Positions 6,594 to 12,968 of a stretch of DNA of 20,893 bases are shown in pieces. Where the stretch lies: NCBI GenBank assembly GCA_023473785.1, contig JAMCYD010000040.1, positions 1-20,893 on the forward strand. Direction: 5' to 3'. The DNA is from Patescibacteria group bacterium. Lineage in GTDB: Bacteria > Patescibacteriota > Microgenomatia > Levybacterales > UBA12049. Each line of letters opens with the position of its first letter. Position 1 is the first letter of the stretch. Below the pieces are notes generated by a model, which saw nothing but the letters and a program-made list of their open reading frames with translations, made no database searches and was not told where the DNA came from. Both the position numbers and the translations under genes were made by a program.

Positions 6594-7178
6594 ATGGACA
6601 CGCAAGTAAAACAAGCAGAAACAAAAAAAGAAAAAGAGATAAGTAGTGCTTCTTCAGATGCCAAGTGGTATATAGTTCATACCTACTCAGGCCACGAAGA
6701 CCGTGTGGCAAAATCCTTAAAACAGAGAATCCAAAGCCTTGGGTTTGAAAGCCGCATTTTTGATATTATTGTTCCCAAAAGAAACACAATCAAAGTCTCT
6801 GGCGGAAAAAAAGAAACAGTAAGAGAAAAGATATTTCCAGGATATCTGTTGGTGAAAATGCTCTTAGACGATGAAAGCTGGCTCTTGGTCAGAACAACTC
6901 AGGGAGTTACCTCCTTCATAGGAACAGGCAATAAGCCTACTCCAATTTCCGAAAAAGAGGTTGAGGCAATTCAAAGATTTATGACCATGGAAGAGCCTCT
7001 TTACAAAGCCGCATTCTCCAAAGGCGAAGCGGTAAAGATTGTTGATGGCCCATTCTCAGATTTCCTAGGCACCATTGACGAAATTGACGAAACAAAAGGA
7101 AGACTCAAGGTTTTGGTCTCAATATTTGGACGAGAAACACCCGTAGAATTAGATTTTCTACAGGTGGCAAAACTTTAA
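6594..7178 (+). CDS. nusG: Transcription termination/antitermination protein NusG
   Basis: 194 residues. NGN domain: KWYIVHTYSGHEDRVAKSL (about 24-42), then VPKRNTIKVSGGKKETVREKIFPGYLLVKM, with the FPGY(L/I)LV signature. After the linker (TPISEKEVEAIQRF) comes a KOW domain with FSKGEAVKIVDGPFSDFLGTIDEID and a C-terminal VELDFLQVAKL. It binds the RNA polymerase clamp and couples to Rho or the ribosome. About 20 lysine- and glutamate-rich residues precede the NGN fold. It starts one base after secE and is followed 16 nt later by rplK, as in most bacteria. Confidence 0.98.
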   Translation: MDTQVKQAETKKEKEISSASSDAKWYIVHTYSGHEDRVAKSLKQRIQSLGFESRIFDIIVPKRNTIKVSGGKKETVREKIFPGYLLVKMLLDDESWLLVRTTQGVTSFIGTGNKPTPISEKEVEAIQRFMTMEEPLYKAAFSKGEAVKIVDGPFSDFLGTIDEIDETKGRLKVLVSIFGRETPVELDFLQVAKL

Positions 7179-7194
7179 ACGATTATAAATTAGT

Positions 7195-7617
7195 ATGGCT
7201 AAAAAAATCAAAACAATTATCAAGTTAAATATTCCCGCAGGAGAAGCTACTCCTGCTCCGCCTGTTGGACCTGCCTTAGGACAACACGGACTCCCCATTA
7301 TGGAGTTCGTAAAAGCCTTCAACGAAAAGACTGCTCAGCAAAAAGGCACAATAATTCCTGCAGTCATAACTGTTTATGAGGACCGGACTTTTGCTTTTAT
7401 TACCAAGAAATCGCCGGTTGCTGAGATGATCAAAAAGGCCCTTGGAAAAGAAAAGGGATCACAGAAGCCCGGAAGAGAAACCGCCGGAACTATTACAAAA
7501 ACGCAGGCCCAGGAAATTGCTAAGGAAAAACTGGAAGATTTAAACACAGAGGATTTAACGCAAGCCACAAAAATCGTTGAGGGAACAGCAAGAAGCATGG
7601 GGATTACAGTTAAATAA
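7195..7617 (+). CDS. rplK: 50S ribosomal protein uL11
   Basis: 140 residues, normal length. N-terminal domain: IKLNIPAGEATPAPPVGPALGQHGLPIMEFVKAFN (about 9-43), with the conserved proline-rich PPVGPALGQ. The RNA-binding C-terminal domain ends in VEGTARSMGITVK. It forms the GTPase-associated stalk base with 23S rRNA and the uL10-bL12 stalk encoded downstream. No Shine-Dalgarno sequence is evident; TATAAA lies 5 nt before the ATG, but without a good -35, so translation may depend on nusG read-through. Confidence 0.97.
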   Translation: MAKKIKTIIKLNIPAGEATPAPPVGPALGQHGLPIMEFVKAFNEKTAQQKGTIIPAVITVYEDRTFAFITKKSPVAEMIKKALGKEKGSQKPGRETAGTITKTQAQEIAKEKLEDLNTEDLTQATKIVEGTARSMGITVK

Positions 7618-7679
7618 AGGATTTACGATTCATGATTTACGATTTAAGAAGAAAGGAGCGAGGTATTCATTTGAAATGC

Positions 7680-7740
7680 AACTGAAAGACGGTCTGCTAT
7701 GACACTGCTATAACGAAAATTATTCGGCAGTCTTTCAATT
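7680..7740 (+). promoter_or_regulatory. Hairpin in the rplK-rplA spacer
   Basis: AACTGAAAGAC (7680-7690) pairs with GTCTTTCAATT (7730-7740), 10 of 11 positions. The 39-nt apical region contains the direct repeat CTGCTAT at 7695 and 7705. The 197-bp spacer 7618-7814 also holds repeated GAGCGA words (7656, 7742, 7783, 7805) and the quasi-repeat ATTTACGATTCATGATTTACG near its start. A long spacer between rplK and rplA is unusual. Translational control by uL1 is possible but unproven. Confidence 0.5.
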
Positions 7741-7814
7741 AGCGAGCGAATTTTAAGGTTAATATTTAATAATCTTTAAGGCGAGCGACATTTCAACATG
7801 GATACGAGCGACAG

Positions 7815-8639
7815 ATGGGAAAAGTTAGAATTAAAGCTTTCGGATCACCGGAAGAAGAAGAACAAGAAAAGAAAAAATTAAAACAAAAAAAAGAAGCCAA
7901 GAAAATGGCTAAGGTTTCGGTTGCCTCAGTTGTCCCAAGCGAAGCAGACCTTGAAAAAACCGAAGCTAATGAAAAAATAAAAGAACCTGTCAGCCCCACG
8001 AGTAAAACCGCTACGGCATTGCAAAAAAAAGAAAAATTCATCAAAAAAAGAAAACACCAGCGCTCTGAAAAGTTTCAAACAAATATAAAATTGATAGATA
8101 AAAACAAACTTTATTCTCTTTCCGACGCTCTGAAAATCTTATCAGAATTTAAAAAATCAAAATTTGATGAAACAGTAGAACTCCATGTAAATACAAATAT
8201 AGACAGTTTGTCTGCAAATGTTACCCTACCCCATGGAAGCGGGAAAACAACGAAAGTTGCAGTAGCCGATGATAAATTAATTGCGGAAATTGAGAAAGGC
8301 AAGATTAATTTCGATATACTCGTATCTACTCCTTCTATGATGCCGAAATTAGCAAAAGTTGCAAGAATTTTAGGCCCGCGAAAGCTGATGCCAAATCCAA
8401 AAAATGGAACTATCACCCAGGATCCGGAAAAACTTATTAAAAAATTTGGGGAAGGTCTAATAAACCTTAGAACCGAAACAAAAGCACCTATTATTCACTT
8501 GTCTGTAGGCAAAATTTCCTTTGGAGAAAAAAAACTCACCGACAATATTATGACTCTGATTGAGGCAATTAAAAAAGAAAATATTGCAAAAGCTGTTCTT
8601 AAATCCACCATGTCCCCCGGCATTAAGATTAAACTTTAA
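7815..8639 (+). CDS. rplA: 50S ribosomal protein uL1, extended N-terminus and shortened domain II
   Basis: 274 residues; the family is normally about 230. Residues 1 to about 80 form a highly charged Lys/Glu-rich, probably disordered extension (SPEEEEQEKKKLKQKK). The L1 fold starts at about 85 (KFQTNIKLIDKNKLYSLSDA). Landmarks are VTLPHGSGKTTKVAV, FDILVSTPSMMPKLAKV, LGPRKLMPNPKNGTI (the usual GPRG is GPRK), IIHLSVGKISF and STMSPGIKI. Between LPHGSG and the GPR motif it is about 18 residues shorter than the E. coli protein, so part of domain II is missing. The start choice rests on the acidic-basic extension following the only early in-frame ATG; no strong Shine-Dalgarno sequence is present. 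Confidence 0.95.
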   Translation: MGKVRIKAFGSPEEEEQEKKKLKQKKEAKKMAKVSVASVVPSEADLEKTEANEKIKEPVSPTSKTATALQKKEKFIKKRKHQRSEKFQTNIKLIDKNKLYSLSDALKILSEFKKSKFDETVELHVNTNIDSLSANVTLPHGSGKTTKVAVADDKLIAEIEKGKINFDILVSTPSMMPKLAKVARILGPRKLMPNPKNGTITQDPEKLIKKFGEGLINLRTETKAPIIHLSVGKISFGEKKLTDNIMTLIEAIKKENIAKAVLKSTMSPGIKIKL

Positions 8640-8652
8640 ATTTACTTTATTT

Positions 8653-9951
8653 TCACTTATCTCTGACAAAAACATCCCCTGCAAGTGGAAGTCTGTCCGG
8701 ACGTCCTCCGTACTTAGTGAGGACCTCATCGTAATATTCCACATGCTGATCCGCGATTACTTCCCAAGCAAATCTTTCTCTTGCATCCTCCCTTGATTTT
8801 ATTCTTAGCTCTCTTGCGGTCTCCTGCGGAAGATTTAAAACTTTATTTATCGCCCGGGCAAGGCTATCAGAATCCGAAGGTTTTGCCATGAAACCACGAA
8901 GATCATCGCCTATCGCCTCGTTTTGTCCTTTTATATCAGTACAAACGACTAGCGTACCACAGCTTCTTGCCTCGGCAATTGTCCTGTTAAATCCTTCTCC
9001 TCCTATGGACGGCGCAACGACTAAATCGACGCTCCTGTAGGCTTTGACAAGATCATCTTTTGACAAAATTCCAAGAAATTCTACATCGGGTATCTCTCTT
9101 TTTCTAACCTGTTCTTTTAAACGCTCTGTTACATGTCCTTTTCCGGCAATCTTAAGCTTAAGATTATCAAACCCTACTCTTCTCAAAGATGCATAAGCCT
9201 CTAGAAGGCACTCAAGTCCTTTTCTCTTGTCGTGTCTTCCCGCAAAAAAGATTGTCTTGCGATCATCATCCCACCTTTCAAATTTTGGACCATCCGGTGT
9301 GAAAACATTTACATCAATTCCGTTATAAATCACTCTATAGTCGCCTGGAAACATTTCGTTCCAAAACTCCGCAGTACCATGAGAAACCGCAATTCTTCCA
9401 TTAAGCGTTGTCTCAATTGTATTTACATACCCCATTGTAAGTCCTGTCGGAATACCGTATTTAAACTTAGGCCTTCTTATTAATTTTGCTAACACTGTGT
9501 AAAATTTGGCCGTATTATCCAATCCCCCCGGCGGAGAACCGGCATGAAATTGCCCTATCACGGGAACTGTTCTTCTTTCGTCTTCATCTTTGGGAATAGC
9601 AGAAAACAAAGTATGTGAAGAATTTGGTACAGCGGGCTCGTGAGAAATGATAATATGAGGCTTGACCGCTACAAGTATGTTTCTTGCTCGACCTTTGTCA
9701 AAGGTAATTGCCGCATCGCTCTTAGTTCCAATAGCAGAAATAGTCAGAGGTCTGCCTAAATTATAATCTGCTCTGTCGGTTTTTTTATTTTTATTTGCAG
9801 GGCCAACCGTTCGTACCACGCAACCTAATTCTTCAAGATGCGGTTTTAACCCCTCGATAAAATCACTCACTCCGCTGGGATAGTCAGTCCTGATCGGATA
9901 GGGCGCGTGAATTAAAACCCTAAGATTAGATTGTCTTTCTGGGCTTACCAC
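8653..9951 (-). CDS. GT4-family glycosyltransferase
   Basis: 432 residues, GT-B fold, retaining glycosyltransferase. N-terminal Rossmann domain: LRVLIHAPYPIRTDYPSGVSDF (about 10-31), with the glycine-containing loop. Central IYNGIDVNVF (208-217) and the start of the donor domain, IFFAGRHDKRKGLE (234-247). The donor-site EX7E motif is Glu319 to Glu327 (GGEGFNRTIAEARSCGT). Relatives include PimA-like and capsular mannosyl/glucosyltransferases, but the acceptor and donor cannot be stated. It begins with GTG, supported by a promoter whose -10 ends 6 nt upstream. Stop TGA. It converges on rplA (13 nt) and interrupts the rplKA-rplJL order. Confidence 0.93.
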   Translation of the reverse strand: MVSPERQSNLRVLIHAPYPIRTDYPSGVSDFIEGLKPHLEELGCVVRTVGPANKNKKTDRADYNLGRPLTISAIGTKSDAAITFDKGRARNILVAVKPHIIISHEPAVPNSSHTLFSAIPKDEDERRTVPVIGQFHAGSPPGGLDNTAKFYTVLAKLIRRPKFKYGIPTGLTMGYVNTIETTLNGRIAVSHGTAEFWNEMFPGDYRVIYNGIDVNVFTPDGPKFERWDDDRKTIFFAGRHDKRKGLECLLEAYASLRRVGFDNLKLKIAGKGHVTERLKEQVRKREIPDVEFLGILSKDDLVKAYRSVDLVVAPSIGGEGFNRTIAEARSCGTLVVCTDIKGQNEAIGDDLRGFMAKPSDSDSLARAINKVLNLPQETARELRIKSREDARERFAWEVIADQHVEYYDEVLTKYGGRPDRLPLAGDVFVRDK

Positions 9952-9957
9952 GAGTGG

Positions 9958-9986
9958 ATTTTAGCATTTATCCGAACGACTTTCAA
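9958..9986 (-). promoter_or_regulatory. Promoter of the glycosyltransferase gene (leaderless, GTG start)
   Basis: On the minus strand: TTGAAA (9986-9981), a 17-bp spacer, then the extended -10 TGC-TAAAAT (-10 at 9963-9958). The GTG start at 9951 is 6 nt downstream, at or near the transcription start. Confidence 0.65.
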
Positions 9987-10023
9987 GAAAAAACTTCCGG
10001 TATATTTTCTTAAAAATGCAACA

Positions 10024-10043
10024 ATCCATAGTAAGGTATGGAT
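10024..10043 (+). repeat. Inverted repeat in the divergent glycosyltransferase/SGNH spacer
   Basis: ATCCATA (10024-10030), GTAAGG, TATGGAT (10037-10043): a perfect 7-bp palindrome with a 6-nt centre. It lies upstream of both divergent genes and could be a regulator-binding site. The rest of the 227-bp spacer shows only the two promoters. Confidence 0.4.
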
Positions 10044-10139
10044 ATGCTAAATAACACTAAGCTTTGACAGGAAGATTCTACTTGTATACAGATATCATTC
10101 AAACTGATGGGGATGTCCTCTTTCTATCTATAATGGTAC

Positions 10140-10170
10140 TTGACATATCTTAAATATAACGTGTTACAAT
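10140..10170 (+). promoter_or_regulatory. Promoter of the SGNH hydrolase gene (probably leaderless)
   Basis: A consensus TTGACA (10140-10145) and the extended -10 TGT-TACAAT (10162-10170). The spacer is 19 bp, longer than ideal. The ATG lies 8 nt after the -10, and no Shine-Dalgarno sequence is present. Confidence 0.6.
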
Positions 10171-10178
10171 AGAATTAG

Positions 10179-11480
10179 ATGAGCAAACGCAAGACAATTA
10201 AACGCGGTCACCTCCTAGTTGGTCTAGTAACAATCTGCTTGTTGCTTTTGGGAATAATCTTCTTAATCAGACAAACTTTGCCTAAATTATTTAGCGCAAA
10301 AGCGACCAACGGCATAACAGAGATTGCCGTACTCGGAGATTCGATTTCCAATATGGGCATCGTTTCAGCTAATGGCTGGACAATTCAATATAAGACAGAC
10401 GTTGACGCGCAATTCCAAGAGAGCTCACAAATTATAAATCTCTCAACTAACGGCATTAGCAGCCAACAACTACTAGACTCAGTGTTGAATAATACAACTT
10501 ATCGTCAACAAATCGCGGCCGCACGAATAATCACTCTCGAAATTGGCTATAATGATTTTTTTCAAAACCGCACCAAATACCAAAATGGGTCATGCGGCGG
10601 CACCGACAACCAGGATTGCCTAAGATCCATGGTAACAATTTTCAACAACAATTGGGATGCAATAGTTGGACAGATAAAATTACTTACGGCCAATAATACC
10701 AATAATGTCGCCATCAGAGCTTTCGATATCTATTACTCAGTAGCGGGAGTCGACCAGCTTCAATCAGCACCCTACAATGGCCAATTTTACGTACTTAACC
10801 CTTACCTTACCCAAATGAATACCCATATCGCTCAAAGTGCAAGTCAAAACGGATTTCTCTTTGCAAAAGTTCACAGCGCTTACAACGGCTCGTCTGGTGC
10901 CGAAGATCCCATCGCAAAAGGGTATATACTACCGGATGCCATCCATCCAACCGACCTTGGACACACTGTAATCGCCAGCCTTCTTAAATCGATTGGCTAT
11001 TCTCCCTTAACTCCCCCAGCAATAAAAGATACAGACGGCGACGGTTGTCCTGATGTTAAAGAATTAAGCTCTGATTGGAAATTGGGCGGACAAAGGGATC
11101 CGAATAATCGATGGGATTTCTTTGACGTGCCTGTTCCGGCAATCAGTGCAACAAACTGGAACTTACCTGTTGACGATCCCCGCAGGCCAAAGTTTGATCA
11201 CATAATATCGGCTGCTGATGCACAGGCCGTATTCGCCTATGTAGGAACAAGAAAGGGAGGACCACCAAATTCTAGGGGTTTTTCCTATGATACCAATTAC
11301 GGTTACAAAATGGGACTTACCAATGACCCTAATTTTACCGACGGAATGTTTTACGACAGAACACCAAGTACTGATTCTGCTCGATTTTGGCGAACTGGCC
11401 CGCCCGCTGGCACAATAAATACACAGATTGCACAGCTGGAATTCTCGTTATTTCAAAAAGGCGGATCGGACTGTAGATAG
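10179..11480 (+). CDS. Membrane-anchored SGNH/GDSL hydrolase with C-terminal Ca-loop domain
   Basis: 433 residues. A basic N-terminus and a transmembrane anchor (about 11-30) place the rest outside the membrane. SGNH blocks: AVLGDSIS (50-57, Ser55 nucleophile), Gly92 in STNGISS, EIGYND (121-126, block III GxND) and DAIHPTDLGH (253-262, catalytic Asp253/His256). The family cleaves acyl or acetyl esters of lipids and sugars. After about 280 comes DTDGDGCPDVKEL (284-296), a calcium-binding DxDxDG loop. WDFFDVP (312-318) and a further domain follow to the C-terminus, an arrangement seen in secreted proteins with dockerin-like or thrombospondin-3-like loops. It may de-acetylate the surface glycan made by neighbouring enzymes (inference). 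Confidence 0.88.
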   Translation: MSKRKTIKRGHLLVGLVTICLLLLGIIFLIRQTLPKLFSAKATNGITEIAVLGDSISNMGIVSANGWTIQYKTDVDAQFQESSQIINLSTNGISSQQLLDSVLNNTTYRQQIAAARIITLEIGYNDFFQNRTKYQNGSCGGTDNQDCLRSMVTIFNNNWDAIVGQIKLLTANNTNNVAIRAFDIYYSVAGVDQLQSAPYNGQFYVLNPYLTQMNTHIAQSASQNGFLFAKVHSAYNGSSGAEDPIAKGYILPDAIHPTDLGHTVIASLLKSIGYSPLTPPAIKDTDGDGCPDVKELSSDWKLGGQRDPNNRWDFFDVPVPAISATNWNLPVDDPRRPKFDHIISAADAQAVFAYVGTRKGGPPNSRGFSYDTNYGYKMGLTNDPNFTDGMFYDRTPSTDSARFWRTGPPAGTINTQIAQLEFSLFQKGGSDCR

Positions 11481-11500
11481 TAAACTGCTCATACAGCTTC

Positions 11501-11529
11501 TTGACTTAATCCAGTGACTTTGCTAAACT
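11501..11529 (+). promoter_or_regulatory. Promoter of rplJ-rplL
   Basis: TTGACT (11501-11506), a 17-bp spacer, then the extended -10 TGC-TAAACT (11521-11529). Transcription would start near 11536, exactly at the beginning of the L10 leader. It gives rplJL independent expression from rplKA, from which they are separated by 3 kb. Confidence 0.7.
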
Positions 11530-11534
11530 TATAA

Positions 11535-11648
11535 AACCTAAGACAGCAAGAGTTCATTTGTTAGAACATAATTACTTGCCGAGGAGAATAACTAAAAACT
11601 AGTTACTAGTGGTTAGTTGCTAATATACTCCCTTAGGGGAGTTTTTTT
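11535..11648 (+). ncRNA. Ribosomal protein L10 leader (autoregulatory 5' UTR)
   Basis: The core 11535-11586 carries the hallmark sequences of the bacterial L10 leader: CCTAAGACAGCAAG and, after a short variable hairpin (GTTC/GAAC around 11552-11566), CTTGCCGAGGAG. CAAG pairs with CTTG, and AGACAGC and GCCGAGG form the conserved internal loop that binds the uL10(bL12) complex. Downstream are a long imperfect hairpin (AACTAA/TTAGTT with ACTA/TAGT inside, about 11590-11618) and a terminator hairpin abutting the ATG. This fits autogenous control by uL10 through attenuation and/or Shine-Dalgarno masking. Confidence 0.85.
11627..11648 (+). terminator. Intrinsic terminator hairpin that contains the rplJ Shine-Dalgarno sequence
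   Basis: ACTCCC (11627-11632) pairs with GGGAGT (11637-11642) around the loop TTAG, followed by a run of seven Ts (11642-11648) ending at the ATG. AGGGGAG (11635-11641) in the 3' arm is also the only Shine-Dalgarno sequence for rplJ, 7 nt from its ATG. Confidence 0.75.
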
Positions 11649-12185
11649 ATGGAAAACAAGAAAATAAGCGCAAATAGACAAAAGAAAGAACAGATAGTTG
11701 CAAAACTATCAGAGAAGATCGAAAAAGCCAAAGGTATAGTTTTTACCAACTACCAAGGCTTAACTCATAAACAACTTGAGGGCCTTAAGAAATCCCTTAA
11801 ATCTTTAAATGCCGAGCTTGTTGTAGCCAAAAATACACTTCTTAAGCTATCGCTGAAAAATGCGAAATACGATGATTCTGATTTGAAGAGTCCAACCGCT
11901 ACTCTTCTTCTATACGAAGACGTTGTTTTGCCCTTAAAACAGCTTGCCAAAAGTATAAAAGATTTAGGCTTACCGACTATTAAATTTGGCATTGTAGGGA
12001 GTGAAGCGCTTACAGGTGAGCAAGTGCTAAGACTAGCTTCCCTACCCCCTCGCGACGTGCTTATTGCACAAGTTACAAGCGCGATGAAATCCCCAATTTT
12101 TGGACTTCATAGGGCACTTAATTGGAATTTGCAAAAACTAGTAATGACACTAAAAGCAATTGAGCAGTCAAAACTTGCTCAATAA
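11649..12185 (+). CDS. rplJ: 50S ribosomal protein uL10
   Basis: 178 residues, typical length. The N-terminal rRNA/uL11-binding domain shows KKEQIVAKLSEKIEKAKGIVFTNYQGLT (about 12-39), LKKSLKSLNAELVVAKNTLLKLSLK (about 46-70) and GIVGSEALTGEQVLRLASLPPRDVLIAQV. The family-typical helical tail that binds bL12 dimers ends AIEQSKLAQ. It anchors the bL12 stalk recruiting translation GTPases. Expression is controlled by the L10 leader and hairpin directly upstream. It is co-transcribed with rplL. Confidence 0.97.
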   Translation: MENKKISANRQKKEQIVAKLSEKIEKAKGIVFTNYQGLTHKQLEGLKKSLKSLNAELVVAKNTLLKLSLKNAKYDDSDLKSPTATLLLYEDVVLPLKQLAKSIKDLGLPTIKFGIVGSEALTGEQVLRLASLPPRDVLIAQVTSAMKSPIFGLHRALNWNLQKLVMTLKAIEQSKLAQ

Positions 12186-12200
12186 TTGTTGGATTGCTTG

Positions 12201-12247
12201 ATTGCTAAATTGTTATTGGCAATTCAGCAATAAAACAATTTAGCAAT
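12201..12247 (+). promoter_or_regulatory. Strong hairpin between rplJ and rplL
   Basis: ATTGCTAAATTGTTATTG (12201-12218) pairs with CAATAAAACAATTTAGCAAT (12228-12247): 18 bp with a 2-nt bulge and a 9-nt loop. No U tract follows, so it is not a classical terminator. Its position fits RNA processing, stabilisation or partial attenuation, which could help make bL12 in excess over uL10. It also resembles the quasi-repeated ATTGCTAAATTG words common in CPR spacers. Confidence 0.6.
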
Positions 12248-12272
12248 TCACCGACTGGAAGGAGGTGTAAAT

Positions 12273-12674
12273 ATGGCAGATAAAAAATTATCAAAAGACG
12301 ATTTAATAAAAGCGGTTGAGGAAATGTCTGTTTTGGAACTTTCCGAATTTGTAAAAATGCTCGAAGAGAAATTTGGCGTAAGCGCTCAAGCAATGGTAGC
12401 ACCTCAAGGTGCTGGAGCAGCAGCTGGCGCCGCAGCCTCTGAAGAACCAAAGGAGGAGCAAACAGTATTTAATGTAGTTATCGCAAGCTCCGGAGCAAAT
12501 AAAATTGCAGTTATCAAGGCTTTGCGTGAATTAGTTCCAACGCTTGGACTTAAAGAAGCAAAAGATTTAGTAGATGCAGCTCCAAAAGAAGCAATGACTC
12601 AGGTCAACAAAAAAACAGCAGAAGAAGCAAAGGTTAAATTAACAACAGCTGGAGCCACAGTAGAATTAAAATAA
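12273..12674 (+). CDS. rplL: 50S ribosomal protein bL12 (L7/L12)
   Basis: 133 residues. N-terminal dimerisation domain: LSKDDLIKAVEEMSVLELSEFVKMLEEKFGV (about 5-35). It is followed by a flexible Ala/Gly-rich hinge (about 43-57) and a C-terminal factor-binding domain with FNVVIASSGANKIAVIKALRELVPTLGLKEAKDLVDAAP (about 66-104) ending TTAGATVELK. It is preceded by a strong Shine-Dalgarno sequence, GGAGGTG, 7 nt before the ATG. In most bacteria rpoB and rpoC follow; here the next gene is on the other strand, so the classic cluster ends at rplL. Confidence 0.98.
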   Translation: MADKKLSKDDLIKAVEEMSVLELSEFVKMLEEKFGVSAQAMVAPQGAGAAAGAAASEEPKEEQTVFNVVIASSGANKIAVIKALRELVPTLGLKEAKDLVDAAPKEAMTQVNKKTAEEAKVKLTTAGATVELK

Positions 12675-12693
12675 ACTAGTAATTGTTGAGCTG

Positions 12694-12903
12694 CTATTCG
12701 CTTTTTTGCGCAATACCAAGAAGCCAGAGGATTGCCTCTTTTTTATAGCGGCGATCACCTCTTGAGTTAATGCGGATCGCTGGAAGTTTTCCTCTCTTGC
12801 CCCAACGCTTAATTGTAAGAGGAGAAACTCGAAGAATTTTCGCAACTTCCCGTACGGTAAGAAGATCGGGTAGATTATCGATTGATAGAGTTTGATTAAA
12901 CAT
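12694..12903 (-). CDS. Small helix-turn-helix DNA-binding protein (MerR/excisionase type)
   Basis: 69 residues. DLLTVREVAKILRVSPLTIKRWGKRGKLPAIRI (about 13-45) is the helix-turn-helix plus wing of the MerR-like/excisionase (HTH_17) family. RGDRRYKKEAILWLL follows. The family covers phage-type excisionases and small transcription regulators. No recombinase is visible nearby, so a regulator is more likely. A perfect 11-bp inverted repeat lies 28 nt upstream of its start and may be its own operator. A TATAGT -10 ends 9 nt before the ATG, with no good -35 or Shine-Dalgarno sequence. It converges on rplL with a 19-bp gap. Confidence 0.85.
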   Translation of the reverse strand: MFNQTLSIDNLPDLLTVREVAKILRVSPLTIKRWGKRGKLPAIRINSRGDRRYKKEAILWLLGIAQKSE

Positions 12904-12930
12904 AGGCTCGGGACTATATTTTTAGCAATC

Positions 12931-12965
12931 ATTAACGATTAGAGCAGAACTTTTTAATCGTTAAT
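12931..12965 (-). promoter_or_regulatory. Perfect inverted repeat upstream of the HTH gene (possible operator)
   Basis: ATTAACGATTA (12931-12941) and TAATCGTTAAT (12955-12965) are exact reverse complements across 13 nt. The repeat covers the expected -35 region of the HTH gene and follows the stop of the 119-residue gene. There is no T-run, so a DNA-binding site is preferred to a terminator. Confidence 0.5.
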
Positions 12966-12968
12966 TAT

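Noticed and set aside
8653..8655. Recoding of TGA (genetic code 25)
   Set aside because: TGA ends the glycosyltransferase right after its natural C-terminus, and no conserved gene has in-frame TGA.
12666..12932. Alternative 88-codon minus-strand frame overlapping the HTH gene
   Set aside because: The overlapping frame encodes a clear helix-turn-helix; this one has no family features and overlaps the end of rplL.
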